The translations under genes and the position numbers were made by a program. The notes under the pieces were generated by a model. It did no database searches, was not told where the DNA came from, and was given only the letters and a program-made list of their open reading frames with translations. Below are positions 54,469 to 63,546 of a DNA stretch of 64,000 nucleotides, piece by piece. Source of the stretch: Tunturiibacter gelidiferens (GTDB lineage: Bacteria; Acidobacteriota; Terriglobia; Terriglobales; Acidobacteriaceae); assembly GCF_014201335.1 (NCBI RefSeq), contig NZ_JACHEB010000003.1:62001-126000 (forward strand), read 5' to 3'. Every line of letters starts with the position of its first letter. Within the stretch, counting starts at the first letter, position 1.

Positions 54469-54487
54469 GGTGTATTCCATAGATATG
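54469..54487 (+). promoter_or_regulatory. Shared motif GGTGTATTCCATAGATATG
   Basis: This 19-base sequence recurs with one change (GGTGTATTCCATATATATG) on the reverse strand at 62302-62320, just ahead of the HAD gene. Here it lies in the LysR/SRPBCC-MBL divergent region. Two such matches by promoters suggest a common regulator site. Confidence 0.4.
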
Positions 54488-54640
54488 CCCTGGTTGGCAG
54501 GGAAACCGCACGGAAACGATGCCGGTGACTCTCACCTTCCGCGACGACTTGATTGCGAGCGAGCATTGATCGATGCGTCCGGTCTCTTCGGATGTTCGTG
54601 GCCGCGCAATAACGCAATCACGTCAAAAGAAAGGAAAATC

Positions 54641-56155
54641 ATGTGTTCCAACCATAAACAATTCACAGTGACTCTCGGATGTGCCGTAACTGTACTGACT
54701 GCGGGAATGCTGATGGTCACGCCAACCGCTCTGGGACAAATGTCGCAAATCAACAATCCCGATTGGTCGTTGCGTTCCCCCGCTATTCATTGGCCCACCG
54801 GGCATACACCGGCAGACGCCGATCTTTTCGCACATAACGAGCTGCTGATCCACTCAGCCTGCTCATCCGTCTGGCCATATCTCGTTGATGCCCAGACCTG
54901 GCCCGATTGGTATCCGAACTCACATAACGTCAAACTGTTAAACAGCTCGGACGGTAAACTTCATCAAGACACGCGGTTTGCCTGGAACACCTTCGGCGTA
55001 CACATCGAGAGCCGGGTTCATGAGTTCGCCCCATCCAGCCGAATTGGTTGGTTCGGTTATGGAACAGGGATGAGCGCTTACCATACATTCCTCCTGCTCC
55101 CTGCACCGGAAGGTTGCCGCGTCGTGACAGAAGAGGTCGTAACAGGATCGGGCGCAATAGAGTTTCGCAAGACAGATCCTGGTGCGATGCATAGAGGACA
55201 TGATCTTTGGCTGTCTTCATTGCAAAATGCGCTTAGCCGTTCGACGTCGGACGCGACAAAACCCCTAAGCCCGAAATCACAGGCACCTGGATTTTATCGT
55301 GCAATGCTGGGTTCATTCGAGGTCACTGCTCTTTCGGATGGCACTGCACCACGGCACGTCGATAAAATCCTCAGCAAACCTGATATTGCCGTATCAGAGT
55401 ATGCGGCGGACCATGAAATGGAACCAATTGACCTTTCCATCAACGCATACCTCATCAACACGGGCGCTCATCTGGTTCTCATCGACACAGGTGCCGGAGA
55501 ACTGTTCGGAGCCACAAGCGGCCTGCTCGTTACGAATCTAGAAGCTGCCGGATATCGCCCCGAGCAGATCGATACGATACTGCTGACACACATTCACGCA
55601 GACCACTCAGGCGGTCTTTCCATTGGGGGATTCCGAGAGTTTCCCAAAGCGACCGTGTATGTCGACGAGCGCGACCTCGAATTCTTTGTGACGAGGAAGG
55701 ACGATTCTAATGAATCTGAAGCGCGGATCACGTCCATCAAGCAATCTCGGGCAACTGTCGGTCCTTACCTAGAGGGGAAACAGATCTCGGCGATCAAACA
55801 GAACGGAGAGATTGTTTCCGGTATCACCTCACGCAGTCAGCCGGGGCACACGCCGGGACACACTGCATTTCTGGTGCAAAGCGAAGGTCATGGGTTGCTG
55901 GTTTGGGGCGATATCATTCATTCTTCGGAGGTCCAGTTCGAGCATCCCGAGGTCACGGTGCAGTATGACGTCGATGCCGGACAGGCCGCTCAAACGCGAT
56001 CACAACAGCTGCAATTGGTCTCCGATAAAGGGTGGCTTGTAGGTTCCGAGCATATTTCCTTTCCCGGGTTGGGACACGTTCGTAAGGTCGGTTCCGTATA
56101 CCAATGGGTGCCGATACCCTACAGCGCGACAGTTACAGAACTCGACCCTAAGTAG
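54641..56155 (+). CDS. SRPBCC-MBL fusion: START-like domain plus metallo-beta-lactamase-fold hydrolase
   Basis: 504 residues. Signal peptide at about 8-33 (ending ALGQ). Residues 40-200 are an SRPBCC (polyketide cyclase-like) domain very similar to the separate protein at 60846-61454 (LFAHNELLIHSACSSVW, RVHEFAPSSRIGWFG, GMSAYHTFLLL). Residues 220-500 are an MBL hydrolase with all metal motifs: LLTHIHADHSGG, QPGHTPGHTAF and VWGDIIHS. AAGGAA before ATG 54641 decides the start. The MBL part resembles AHL-lactonase relatives. Substrate unknown; exported. Confidence 0.9.
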   Translation: MCSNHKQFTVTLGCAVTVLTAGMLMVTPTALGQMSQINNPDWSLRSPAIHWPTGHTPADADLFAHNELLIHSACSSVWPYLVDAQTWPDWYPNSHNVKLLNSSDGKLHQDTRFAWNTFGVHIESRVHEFAPSSRIGWFGYGTGMSAYHTFLLLPAPEGCRVVTEEVVTGSGAIEFRKTDPGAMHRGHDLWLSSLQNALSRSTSDATKPLSPKSQAPGFYRAMLGSFEVTALSDGTAPRHVDKILSKPDIAVSEYAADHEMEPIDLSINAYLINTGAHLVLIDTGAGELFGATSGLLVTNLEAAGYRPEQIDTILLTHIHADHSGGLSIGGFREFPKATVYVDERDLEFFVTRKDDSNESEARITSIKQSRATVGPYLEGKQISAIKQNGEIVSGITSRSQPGHTPGHTAFLVQSEGHGLLVWGDIIHSSEVQFEHPEVTVQYDVDAGQAAQTRSQQLQLVSDKGWLVGSEHISFPGLGHVRKVGSVYQWVPIPYSATVTELDPK

Positions 56156-56160
56156 GGCAA

Positions 56161-56925
56161 GTGAAATTCCTCGAGACCAGAATGGCCGATGTCTCGGTTG
56201 GCCTGTCCTGCAACCGAGACACGAGAGAGCCTGCTCAGAAGCGCAAAGTCGGTAGAGATTGGGTCCGCCAGATCATCCTTGCGACCTACTATCTTTGCTC
56301 TACTGCTGCGATGGCGCCTGCCCAATCCACCACCGGTGAACTGCCACATCAGGATAATCAAATTTGGCCCGAACTCGATATTTACAATAAGGTAGGATCG
56401 CACCTTGATTTAACCCTCATCTCGCAGGGAAGATTCAGCTTCGATCTGCCCAATCCTGAGATTTATGTGTTTGGGATAGACGCGAACATTCTGGTGAACA
56501 AATATCTTCTGATCACTCCTTCCTACTATTTTTACAGGTTTGATCAACCGGCGAAGAGACTTGGATACGGACAGAATCCGGTTTTGGCAGCAACGGTCGA
56601 AGTGACGAAGCACCGATACCGAATCGATGATCGCAATCGCTTCGTTGCCGTTATCGGTGGTGGTGATAGCTTCTGGGTCTATGGAAATCGTCTGCGAATC
56701 GAACAAAAATTTACACGCAGCCGGGACTTTGTATTCGCCTGGGATGAACTGTTTTATTTCTCCAGCACTGGCGCTTGGCAACGAAATCGTGCCGCTGTGG
56801 GCTTTCACAAATCCTTCGACGAGAGGCTCTCAGTTGAGCCTTACTTCCTCCACCAAACCGACGGCCACAGCCGGCCAGGCGATCTCAATACGCTCGGAAT
56901 AATCTTGAATGTGAGGCTACGATGA
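56161..56925 (+). CDS. DUF2490-like outer-membrane beta-barrel protein
   Basis: 254 residues from a GTG five bases after the preceding stop. A hydrophobic segment ending MAPAQ (about 37-55) is a late signal peptide, so the true start may be further in. The rest shows alternating aromatic beta strands (QIWPELDIYNKVGSHLDLTL, YLLITPSYYFYRF, RLRIEQKFTR, DELFYFS, ending ILNVRLR), the pattern of DUF2490 barrels. Likely in the outer membrane and co-transcribed with the fusion gene. Confidence 0.75.
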   Translation: MKFLETRMADVSVGLSCNRDTREPAQKRKVGRDWVRQIILATYYLCSTAAMAPAQSTTGELPHQDNQIWPELDIYNKVGSHLDLTLISQGRFSFDLPNPEIYVFGIDANILVNKYLLITPSYYFYRFDQPAKRLGYGQNPVLAATVEVTKHRYRIDDRNRFVAVIGGGDSFWVYGNRLRIEQKFTRSRDFVFAWDELFYFSSTGAWQRNRAAVGFHKSFDERLSVEPYFLHQTDGHSRPGDLNTLGIILNVRLR

Positions 56926-56953
56926 TCTCAATTTCTCGATAGCATGAAGGTTA

Positions 56954-58329
56954 TTAATTCATCTGGACACGCTGTTTTCCTATGTCAAGGACGTTAGCCG
57001 TCGGTATCGGTTGCTGTCGCCACGTTGTACCCAATATGCCATAAAGAGCGCTGGCGCGAAAAGGCATCTTGATGTCTTTTAGATCCTTGGGATTCGTGGA
57101 GGCAAGCAACCACCAGGTTACGGGTGCCTGTGTGATATCGAAACCAGCATCGTGAAGGAAACCCAGGCTGACTCTTCCACTTTGTGCCTCAGCGTGGCGG
57201 TCCATATTGTTCTTCATGGCATGATTGGCGAAGCCAGTTACGAACCCAGGCCGGGAACGAAGACTCCGCCCGCTGTCCCTGCGATTTGAAGTGCCTTCAT
57301 CCTTTCCTTAGCGGGTAATTCTCGGAGGCCTTCCTTTTCTATCGCTGTGGCAATGCCATCGGCTAGTACGGTGGCGAGTTGTGTATCGTTCTGCAGTCGT
57401 AAAGCGACTTGATAGGGCACAAGAATGATTCCACTGGGCAAAGCAAGGCCATCGCGTAGTTTTTTCTGATCGACCAATTGAAATCTGAAGTTGATCTTGC
57501 TGGGATCTCCCTCAGACAGCACGCGTTGAAAGGGGGGAATTAGCCGGGCACCAATCGCATCGACCCGCTGCTGCATGGCGTCGTCGCGGTAGGCGGGAAT
57601 TCTGTGTGCATCCAGTCCGTGAATAGCCTTGCTGATATGGCGTTGACGATCTTCCTCATCGACTGCCGACGGGTCGAACTCATTCTTGTCGCGTAGCCTC
57701 TCTTCCTGCTTCGCGATGTCGTTCTTTGAAAAGGCAGCCTCGTCGGCAAGGATCGTTCCGTCCGCTCGAAGCCGACCGGAGTAACGTATCCATACATTTG
57801 TCTGCACCTCTCCAAGACCAACCATTGGTGGATTGAAGGTACTCTTTGTAGCCTTTGCGATGACGATCCGATATCCATCGGCTCGTACGATTAGCGCTCC
57901 CACACCATCAGAAGTCTGTTCTTCCGTCAGCATCCGGTCGATGACGGCAAAGCCGATGACGCTGCTGCCTACAAAACTCTTCTGTTCGACACGGGTCGCC
58001 GTCAGCGTATTTGTCTTTTTATCAAGTAAACCAAAAACTGTAACGCTCTCCCCGAGAAAGTGCTGAGGACAACTCTTCCCGCCGATGTTTTCGCTGGTGT
58101 CAAAAGTCTTGCCTTCCCCACCGCGGTCTACGCTTCCAGCTGCGTTCACCTTCACATACCCCGTAGTCGATGTGCATATGACACGAATGCCATTCATTGT
58201 GAATGTCTCAGGAGAGCCCGGATCTGTAACGAAGCCACTTAGAGATGACTGCTGTTGAGCCAGCGCATATAGCGGGACCAGAAGGGCAAACCGACTTAGG
58301 AAGGAAACGAATCGAGACATGACGTACAA
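56954..58329 (-). pseudogene. DUF5666-like/degenerate M48 peptidase protein, one frameshift
   Basis: Signal peptide (SRFALLVPLYALAQ), then beta repeats of DUF5666 type (VTVFGLLDKKTNTLTATRVE, VWIRYSGRLRADGTILADEA), then a C-terminal M48-like part (FRFQLVDQKKLRDGLALPSG, NDTQLATVLADGIATAIE). Where M48 enzymes have HExxH this one has DGIAT, so it cannot hold zinc that way. The frame stops at 57238; one frame back it continues VTGFANHAMKNNMDRHAEAQ to 56954, so one base is missing. Similar proteins occur widely in Acidobacteriota. Confidence 0.75.
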
Positions 58330-58527
58330 ACTCCGATCAATGAAGTTGGATTAACCATCGCTCTGAACGGTGGCGGAAGGATGAACATAATTGCCACATA
58401 GAGAGTCCCCGCAGGAGTATGAAGAAGGCGCCGTCCACCTACGTGGGTATTCGCTCTCAATCGGTATTACCTCTCAAAATACGAGCGGCTAGTTAGTCAT
58501 CTGGATAGGTGCGATGAGCAAAGTTCG

Positions 58528-59502
58528 TCATGGCTCCAACACTCCTTTTTCCTCCACACAATCAGTGAAGTCGAGGAACCGCCACCCGAAGTTCTCGCCA
58601 GCTCTGGAAATTTTCCCAAATGATGTAAATGGGAAATGGCTGCTGAAATAAGTGGCGTCTCTCTCTATGACATGGCGCGCAAGCCATCGTCGAGATCGTC
58701 TGGAAGCTTCAGGAAACTCGCAGAAGATAGAAACAAGGTCCGGTTCGCACCACTCGAAGGGATGGTGCACCACATCGCCGCCGAAGACGGCCTCGGCACC
58801 CTGAAACGTAATCGATATGGCAGCATGATCGATGCTATGACCTGGAGTCGATAGAAATCGGATTCCTTCGAGAACCTCGCCGCCATCGACGATGATGCCT
58901 TGTAGCTGGCCGGCCGCCTCAATCGGGGCCATGCTATCGCTGAAAACACCGGGTAGCGGAATGCGTATTGGCGGTCCAAAGCCGGCTTCCGCTCTGATTG
59001 CCGCTATAGCTTTCTCATCGCCCGCGGTCAAAGCTGCTCCATATCGCCACTCGAGATCCGAGCAGATCACCATCGCATTGGGAAAGGTTGGGATCCAACG
59101 ATCACCATCCCACCGCGTGTTCCAACCCACATGATCGGAGTGGATGTGAGTTAGCAAGACATAATCAACATCCCCCGGCTGTATGCCGACGTCCGCTAAT
59201 CGCTCAAGGTATGGAGTATGCAGTTGATCCATGACCTTCAAGGTTGGACGGGCTTTATCGTTGCCAACTCCTGTATCAATCAGGATGACTTTGCCTCCAA
59301 GCCACACGACCCAGGTGTGAACACTCATGAAGACGCGACCGGTCTCAGGGTTATAGGTACTTGTATCGATTCGCTCTGGATGTTTCATTAGGACGCTCGG
59401 ATCGAGCCCGGGCAGAAGCTGTGTCGCCGCAAAATCGTTCAAGTCCAGTTCGTGAACTTTAGCAATCCTCATATCACCTATGCGAAACTCGGGAACGGTC
59501 AT
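58528..59502 (-). CDS. MBL-fold metallo-hydrolase
   Basis: 324 residues. Metal motifs LLTHIHSDHVGW (HxHxDH), STPGHSIDHAAI and FGGDVVHHPFEWC are complete. No signal peptide, so cytoplasmic, unlike the fusion protein's MBL domain. ATG at 59502 (AGGAAAG upstream) is preferred to 59523. Related to lactonase/glyoxalase-type hydrolases of unknown substrate. It is followed on the other side by the TDT transporter, same strand, 70 bases upstream. Confidence 0.88.
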   Translation of the reverse strand: MTVPEFRIGDMRIAKVHELDLNDFAATQLLPGLDPSVLMKHPERIDTSTYNPETGRVFMSVHTWVVWLGGKVILIDTGVGNDKARPTLKVMDQLHTPYLERLADVGIQPGDVDYVLLTHIHSDHVGWNTRWDGDRWIPTFPNAMVICSDLEWRYGAALTAGDEKAIAAIRAEAGFGPPIRIPLPGVFSDSMAPIEAAGQLQGIIVDGGEVLEGIRFLSTPGHSIDHAAISITFQGAEAVFGGDVVHHPFEWCEPDLVSIFCEFPEASRRSRRWLARHVIERDATYFSSHFPFTSFGKISRAGENFGWRFLDFTDCVEEKGVLEP

Positions 59503-59571
59503 TGTGTGCCACTTTCCTATCAAACAAAAGAGAGGGAGGAGTCTCTCTGCCCCCCTGGGTCCGAGCAGCCC

Positions 59572-60711
59572 TTATATAGGCTCAATAATGCGATCTTCCG
59601 GGATCGATCCCGGAACCAGACAAGGTGAGATGAAGAGGTGTCCTTGCCACGCACCGTGCAGCGTTCGGGTTGCGATGGTCAGCCATAGACCCGAGAGACC
59701 AGCCACAAGTACCCCTCCGACGACGAACAGAAACCCGATATGGGTCTGCCTCGCCAGCGCGAGCGTAGCTATCGCATAAACTCCGATCGGAAACGTGAAC
59801 CCCCACCATCCGAGATTGAATGGCATTCCATGATGCAGGTAATGTCTGGTCGTGAGAAGTGCGATCAATAACCACCAGAGACCATATCCCCACAACATGG
59901 AGCCTCCGATTACGCCCAGGCCAAAGGCGACCTCTCCAATGCCTGGTAGACCGGCCGCGGGAAAAATTTGATTCGCATCGGAGCCGAGAAGGATCAGGCC
60001 GAGCGCGCCGGTACCGATAGGACCCAGCGCCAACCAGCCCGTTGCTGCCATATCACTCGGGGGTAGCTTGTGCAGCACGAGCCTCATGAGCAGAATGACC
60101 AGGACGCTCATCGCCAAAGGCACGGAGAAGGCCCATAGCGCGTAGGAGATTACGACTATCCTCAAAGCAATCTGGGGATCCGGCATGTGCATTACCAGTA
60201 ACGCACCGCTGGCGGCTGAGACTTCAGCAGCGACAATCGGCAAAAGCCACACCGCTGTCATTTTTTCAAGACTGTGCTCCTGGCGTGTAAACATCATGAA
60301 CGGAATCAGCACCCCGCACGCGACGGCCAGGACAACATCAACCCACCAGAGGAAGCGCGCTGCTTGCAAAGCCGGATTGCCCCACAAAGGAATACCAAAG
60401 ACCACGAATCCGTTAATGATGGTCGCGAGACCCATCGGAATTGCGCCGAAGAACATCGATACCACAGAATGCCCAAAGATTCTGCGCGCCCCCTCGTAAT
60501 ATGCCACCCACCGGGCGAAGTAGAGGATGCTGAAAAGCAGAAAGAGTGCAATATTTAGGAACCACAGATATTGAGCGACGACATGCAGCCCGATGATGTG
60601 TATCGGAAATTGATTTAGTGCGAGCGCCAGGATGCCTGTGCCCATAGTTGCCGTAAACCAATTGGGCGTGAACTGTCGTACCATCTCGTGTTTACGATTT
60701 AGGTCATTCAT
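59572..60711 (-). CDS. TDT/SLAC1 (TehA-like) family transporter
   Basis: 379 residues with ten membrane helices. The start FTPNWFTATMGTGILAL is the signature of the TDT family (TehA, Mae1, SLAC1), whose members conduct anions or export sulfite and C4-dicarboxylates. GLATIINGFVVFGIPLWG and LGPIGTGALGLILLG carry the conserved helix packing residues. ATG at 60711 with GGGAGCG upstream is preferred to the longer frame. Substrate unknown. Confidence 0.88.
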   Translation of the reverse strand: MNDLNRKHEMVRQFTPNWFTATMGTGILALALNQFPIHIIGLHVVAQYLWFLNIALFLLFSILYFARWVAYYEGARRIFGHSVVSMFFGAIPMGLATIINGFVVFGIPLWGNPALQAARFLWWVDVVLAVACGVLIPFMMFTRQEHSLEKMTAVWLLPIVAAEVSAASGALLVMHMPDPQIALRIVVISYALWAFSVPLAMSVLVILLMRLVLHKLPPSDMAATGWLALGPIGTGALGLILLGSDANQIFPAAGLPGIGEVAFGLGVIGGSMLWGYGLWWLLIALLTTRHYLHHGMPFNLGWWGFTFPIGVYAIATLALARQTHIGFLFVVGGVLVAGLSGLWLTIATRTLHGAWQGHLFISPCLVPGSIPEDRIIEPI

Positions 60712-60845
60712 AGCGCACGCTCCCATACCAACTGCGATGATGGCCAATCGGAAGTAACAGTGTTTTTTCCGAGCTAAGGATAGTGCGACGCTGAAATCCA
60801 TCTTGTCTGAGGCAAACTGCGCAGCGGCTGTCGGCCTCGAAGAGG

Positions 60846-61454
60846 CTACTTCTCAGCGCGTTCTTTCAAGCTTGTAAGCCAGAGTTGGTGCTTGTCGTGC
60901 ATCTCGCTCGGCTGATTTTTACGTAAATCGATTGCACCTGGACCCTTTACGACTTCTTCAGTGACCACATGACAACCGTGTTCGGTCTTCAGGAGAAGAA
61001 ACGTGTGGTATGCGCTCATGCCAGGTCCGTCGCCAAACCATCCCAGACGACTATCCGGAACGAACTCATGAACACGACTGGAGATGGGGACACCGAACGT
61101 CTCCCAGGTAAAGTGCGTGTCTTGGCCAAGCTTGCCATCCGGGCTGTTCAGCAACTTGATGTCCTTCGAGTTCGAGTACCACGAAGGCCACTTCTCGGCA
61201 TCGATAAGGTTAGTAAAGACCGTCTCGCACGTAGCGTGGATTACGATCTCGTTATGCGCGAAGAGTTCGGCCTGTTCCGGATGAAAGCCGTGAGGCCAAT
61301 GAATATCTGGGTTACGTTTTGCGCCATCTGCATTGAAAGTAAGTGCTTCGTTCATTGGTGTCTTCTCCTTGTATTGTGCGTGGGCTGCCGACACTAAAGC
61401 TGTCGGAAACAAAGTAAGTAGGGCAAGGATCTTCCAGTAGTTTCTTTTTGTCAT
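60846..61454 (-). CDS. SRPBCC-domain secreted protein
   Basis: 202 residues. Signal peptide (about 7-26, ending SAAHAQ) then one SRPBCC domain: ELFAHNEIVIHATCETVFTN, WPSWYSNSKDIKLLNSPDG, SSRVHEFVPDSRLGWFG, GCHVVTEEVVKGPGAI. It is a close paralogue of the N-terminal domain of the fusion at 54641-56155, sharing most of these stretches. Such domains bind hydrophobic ligands in a helix-grip pocket. Upstream of the TDT gene on the same strand. Confidence 0.88.
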   Translation of the reverse strand: MTKRNYWKILALLTLFPTALVSAAHAQYKEKTPMNEALTFNADGAKRNPDIHWPHGFHPEQAELFAHNEIVIHATCETVFTNLIDAEKWPSWYSNSKDIKLLNSPDGKLGQDTHFTWETFGVPISSRVHEFVPDSRLGWFGDGPGMSAYHTFLLLKTEHGCHVVTEEVVKGPGAIDLRKNQPSEMHDKHQLWLTSLKERAEK

Positions 61455-61683
61455 TTCTTACCTGCTTCTGTACTCCGCGCCTGAACCAGCGAGCGCAACA
61501 CAACTTCTAGTTCCGTCTCGTCCTTGAGCGAGTTCCTTTCCTCGCCATCGAACTTCGATCCAGCTTTCCCTAGACCCGTAAATCATTTGCATGCGCATTG
61601 TTGGGTTGTCCATCCATTGAGAGAAAGAGCTCCTCCCATCTGTTTACGGACATTGCCTCAGCCGTGACGGACCGGACCTACGG

Positions 61684-62304
61684 TCAAGGCGAAGAGTTCG
61701 TCTCCCGAACATCGATACCCCACATGCCCGCCCTCTGGGCCGCTTCCAAGCCTTCCTCGGTGTTTTCGAAGACGACGCATTTGATCGGCAGAACATTCAT
61801 CCGTTGTGCCGCAAACAAAAATAGGTCTGGGGCAGGTTTCCCGTGCTCTACTTCATCAGCGGTTATCACGTAGTCGAAAAGATCCCATAGTCCGGCGCTC
61901 TTCAAAGTCGCACGAACATTTCGTCGGCTGCCACCTGAGGCCACGCTTAGAGGAACTCTTCCTTTCCATGTCTTTGCGATGGAGGCTACCCAAGGAACTG
62001 GGTGAATCAGTGACACATTTTGCACATAAATGCGATCATGATCTGCGATCACCCCAAGTTTATCGATTGGAACTTTAGCTACTTCGGACTCGTACGCCTC
62101 AAGCAAGGCCGTTGCTGAGATGCCAACTCGATCTAGGTACCACGTCTTTTCCATAACCAGGTTCCGCTGTGCGAATGCCTCGTGAAAGGCCATTAGATGA
62201 ATCGCTTCAGTATCTACCAACGTCCCATCGCAATCAAAAATCATGGCAGAGAAGCTGAGGCTCGCCAGCATGGTCAGTACGCTGTCTTGCTTCAACCTTT
62301 CCAT
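61684..62304 (-). CDS. HAD-family phosphatase (beta-phosphoglucomutase-like)
   Basis: 206 residues. HAD motifs: FDCDGTLVDTEA (nucleophile Asp and second Asp), SVASGGSRRNV (motif II Ser), and KPAPDLFL with VFENTEEGLEAA (motif III/IV; usual ED/DS is EN here). A C1 cap lies between. The start is unsure: ATG at 62304 lies inside a palindrome and has no ribosome-binding site; 62271 is the next ATG. Probably acts on a sugar phosphate. Confidence 0.82.
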   Translation of the reverse strand: MERLKQDSVLTMLASLSFSAMIFDCDGTLVDTEAIHLMAFHEAFAQRNLVMEKTWYLDRVGISATALLEAYESEVAKVPIDKLGVIADHDRIYVQNVSLIHPVPWVASIAKTWKGRVPLSVASGGSRRNVRATLKSAGLWDLFDYVITADEVEHGKPAPDLFLFAAQRMNVLPIKCVVFENTEEGLEAAQRAGMWGIDVRETNSSP

Positions 62305-62320
62305 ATATATGGAATACACC
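62299..62320. promoter_or_regulatory. Palindrome and shared motif ahead of HAD gene
   Basis: TTCCATATATATGGAA (62299-62314) is a perfect palindrome; on the reverse strand it forms part of GGTGTATTCCATATATATG, repeated with one mismatch at 54469-54487. It overlaps the upstream-most start of the HAD gene, which argues for the later start. Confidence 0.4.
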
Positions 62321-62501
62321 AGTTGAAGAAAATATTGTGCAATGCAGGTTATGAAATATTGATCATGCTTTGATAACGTCTTGGAATGAGTTTGCAATTT
62401 GTGGATGCGTTGCTCTCGCCTGTTGATCGGCCTTGTTATTCCTGTACCAGCTGAGATGTTAGTCTTCGACCAAATCTGACCTAATCAAGAGGAGGATTTG
62501 G

Positions 62502-62768
62502 ATGAGGAAGAGACGGTTCAGTGTAGAGCAGATGATTGGTGTGCTGAAGCAGGCGCAAGTAGGCGTTCCTGTTGCGGAGGTGATCCGCAAGGCGGGGATT
62601 AGCGAGCAGACGTTCTACCGGTGGAAGGCGAAGTACGCCGGCCTCGAGGTGGACGAAGTTCGGAAGATGGCTCAGTTACAAGAAGAGAACCTGCGTTTGA
62701 AGCAGCTTGTTGCAGAGCTAACGCTGGACAAGACGATGCTGCAGGATGTGCTGTCAAAAAAATGGTGA
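62502..62768 (+). CDS. IS3-type transposase OrfA
   Basis: 88 residues. HTH FSVEQMIGVLKQAQVGVPVA, EVIRKAGISEQTFYRWKAKY, followed by a leucine zipper (QEENLRLKQLVAELTLDKTM). AGAGGAGG stands before the ATG. Its end contains AAAAAAATGG, the slippery heptamer used for -1 frameshifting to make the OrfAB transposase. Confidence 0.92.
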   Translation: MRKRRFSVEQMIGVLKQAQVGVPVAEVIRKAGISEQTFYRWKAKYAGLEVDEVRKMAQLQEENLRLKQLVAELTLDKTMLQDVLSKKW

Positions 62769-63369
62769 AGCCTTCGCGGCGTGGGCCGATGGTGGAGCGG
62801 TTGGTTGGAAGCTACCTGGTAAGCGAACGGCACGCCTGTCGTGTTCTACGGGTACCGCGAGCGACCTATCGCTACCGAAGCTGTCTCGACCACGGACTGA
62901 GCTGCGGATGAGGATCCGCGAGATCGCTCAGGCGAGAGTTCGTTATGGATACCGCAAGATCCGCGTGCTGTTGAACCGCGAAGGCTGGGATGTGGGCAAG
63001 TACCTGGTGTACCGGCTGTACAAGGAAGAAGGACTGACGCTGAAGAGGATGAAGCCTGCCGGGAAGCGGAAGGCATCTCGAACTCGTGAGGATCGGATCA
63101 AGCCTACGGCTCCGAACGAAGCCTGGAGTATGGACTTCGTGATGGATCAGCTGCACGATGGAACGCGGTTCCGCGCCTTGACGATCGTGGATGTGCATAC
63201 GAGAGAAGCGGTAGCGATCGAAGTAGGACAGAGCCTGAAAGGAGACGATGTTGTGCGGACACTGAACCAGTTGAAGCTTGACCGTGGAGTGCCGAAGGTG
63301 CTGTTCTGTGACAACGGCAGCGAGTTCACCAGTCAGGCGATGGATCTATGGGCTTATCGCAACAGCGCT
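62758..63369 (+). pseudogene. IS3-type transposase OrfB, broken
   Basis: Reached from orfA by -1 slippage: VKPSRRGPMVERLV, HACRVLRVPRATYRYRS, then a stop in that frame; one base back the sequence resumes PRTELRMRIREIAQARVRYG. The rve DDE core shows the first Asp in WSMDFVMDQL and the second in LFCDNGSEFTS. After DLWAYRN the homology ends, so the catalytic Glu is lost. Confidence 0.88.
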
Positions 63370-63480
63370 AAGCACAGGCAAAGCGGCGTCCGGGACGTCG
63401 TCCTTTCGGAAGTTTTGAGCGTATCGTTGTCTATTTTCTTGTTGTGAAGGTGAGCAGAGAATGATGTTGTCTAATTTTTA

Positions 63481-63546
63481 TTATGTTACGCGCTCGGAGC
63501 GGCCCCGCTAATGGATATGCTGACCGTTATCTGTTACGCAACATAA
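63481..63546. repeat. Imperfect inverted repeat flanking 66 bp
   Basis: TTATGTTACGC (63481-63491) and the complement of GTTGCGTAAC-type sequence at 63536-63546 (read on the other strand TTATGTTGCGT) agree at 9 of 11 bases. It lies between the IS end and the ligase reading frame and could be the scar or core site of an insertion. Confidence 0.35.

Larger units (their letters stand above)
62502..63369 (+). mobile_element. IS3-family (IS407-like) insertion sequence, 3'-truncated
   Basis: Two overlapping transposase frames of IS3 type, an A7 slippery site at 62756-62762, but orfB carries an extra frame break and is cut near 63369 before its catalytic Glu. No right terminal repeat is present and the left one cannot be placed surely. 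A dead copy whose right end was replaced by unrelated sequence. Confidence 0.8.
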
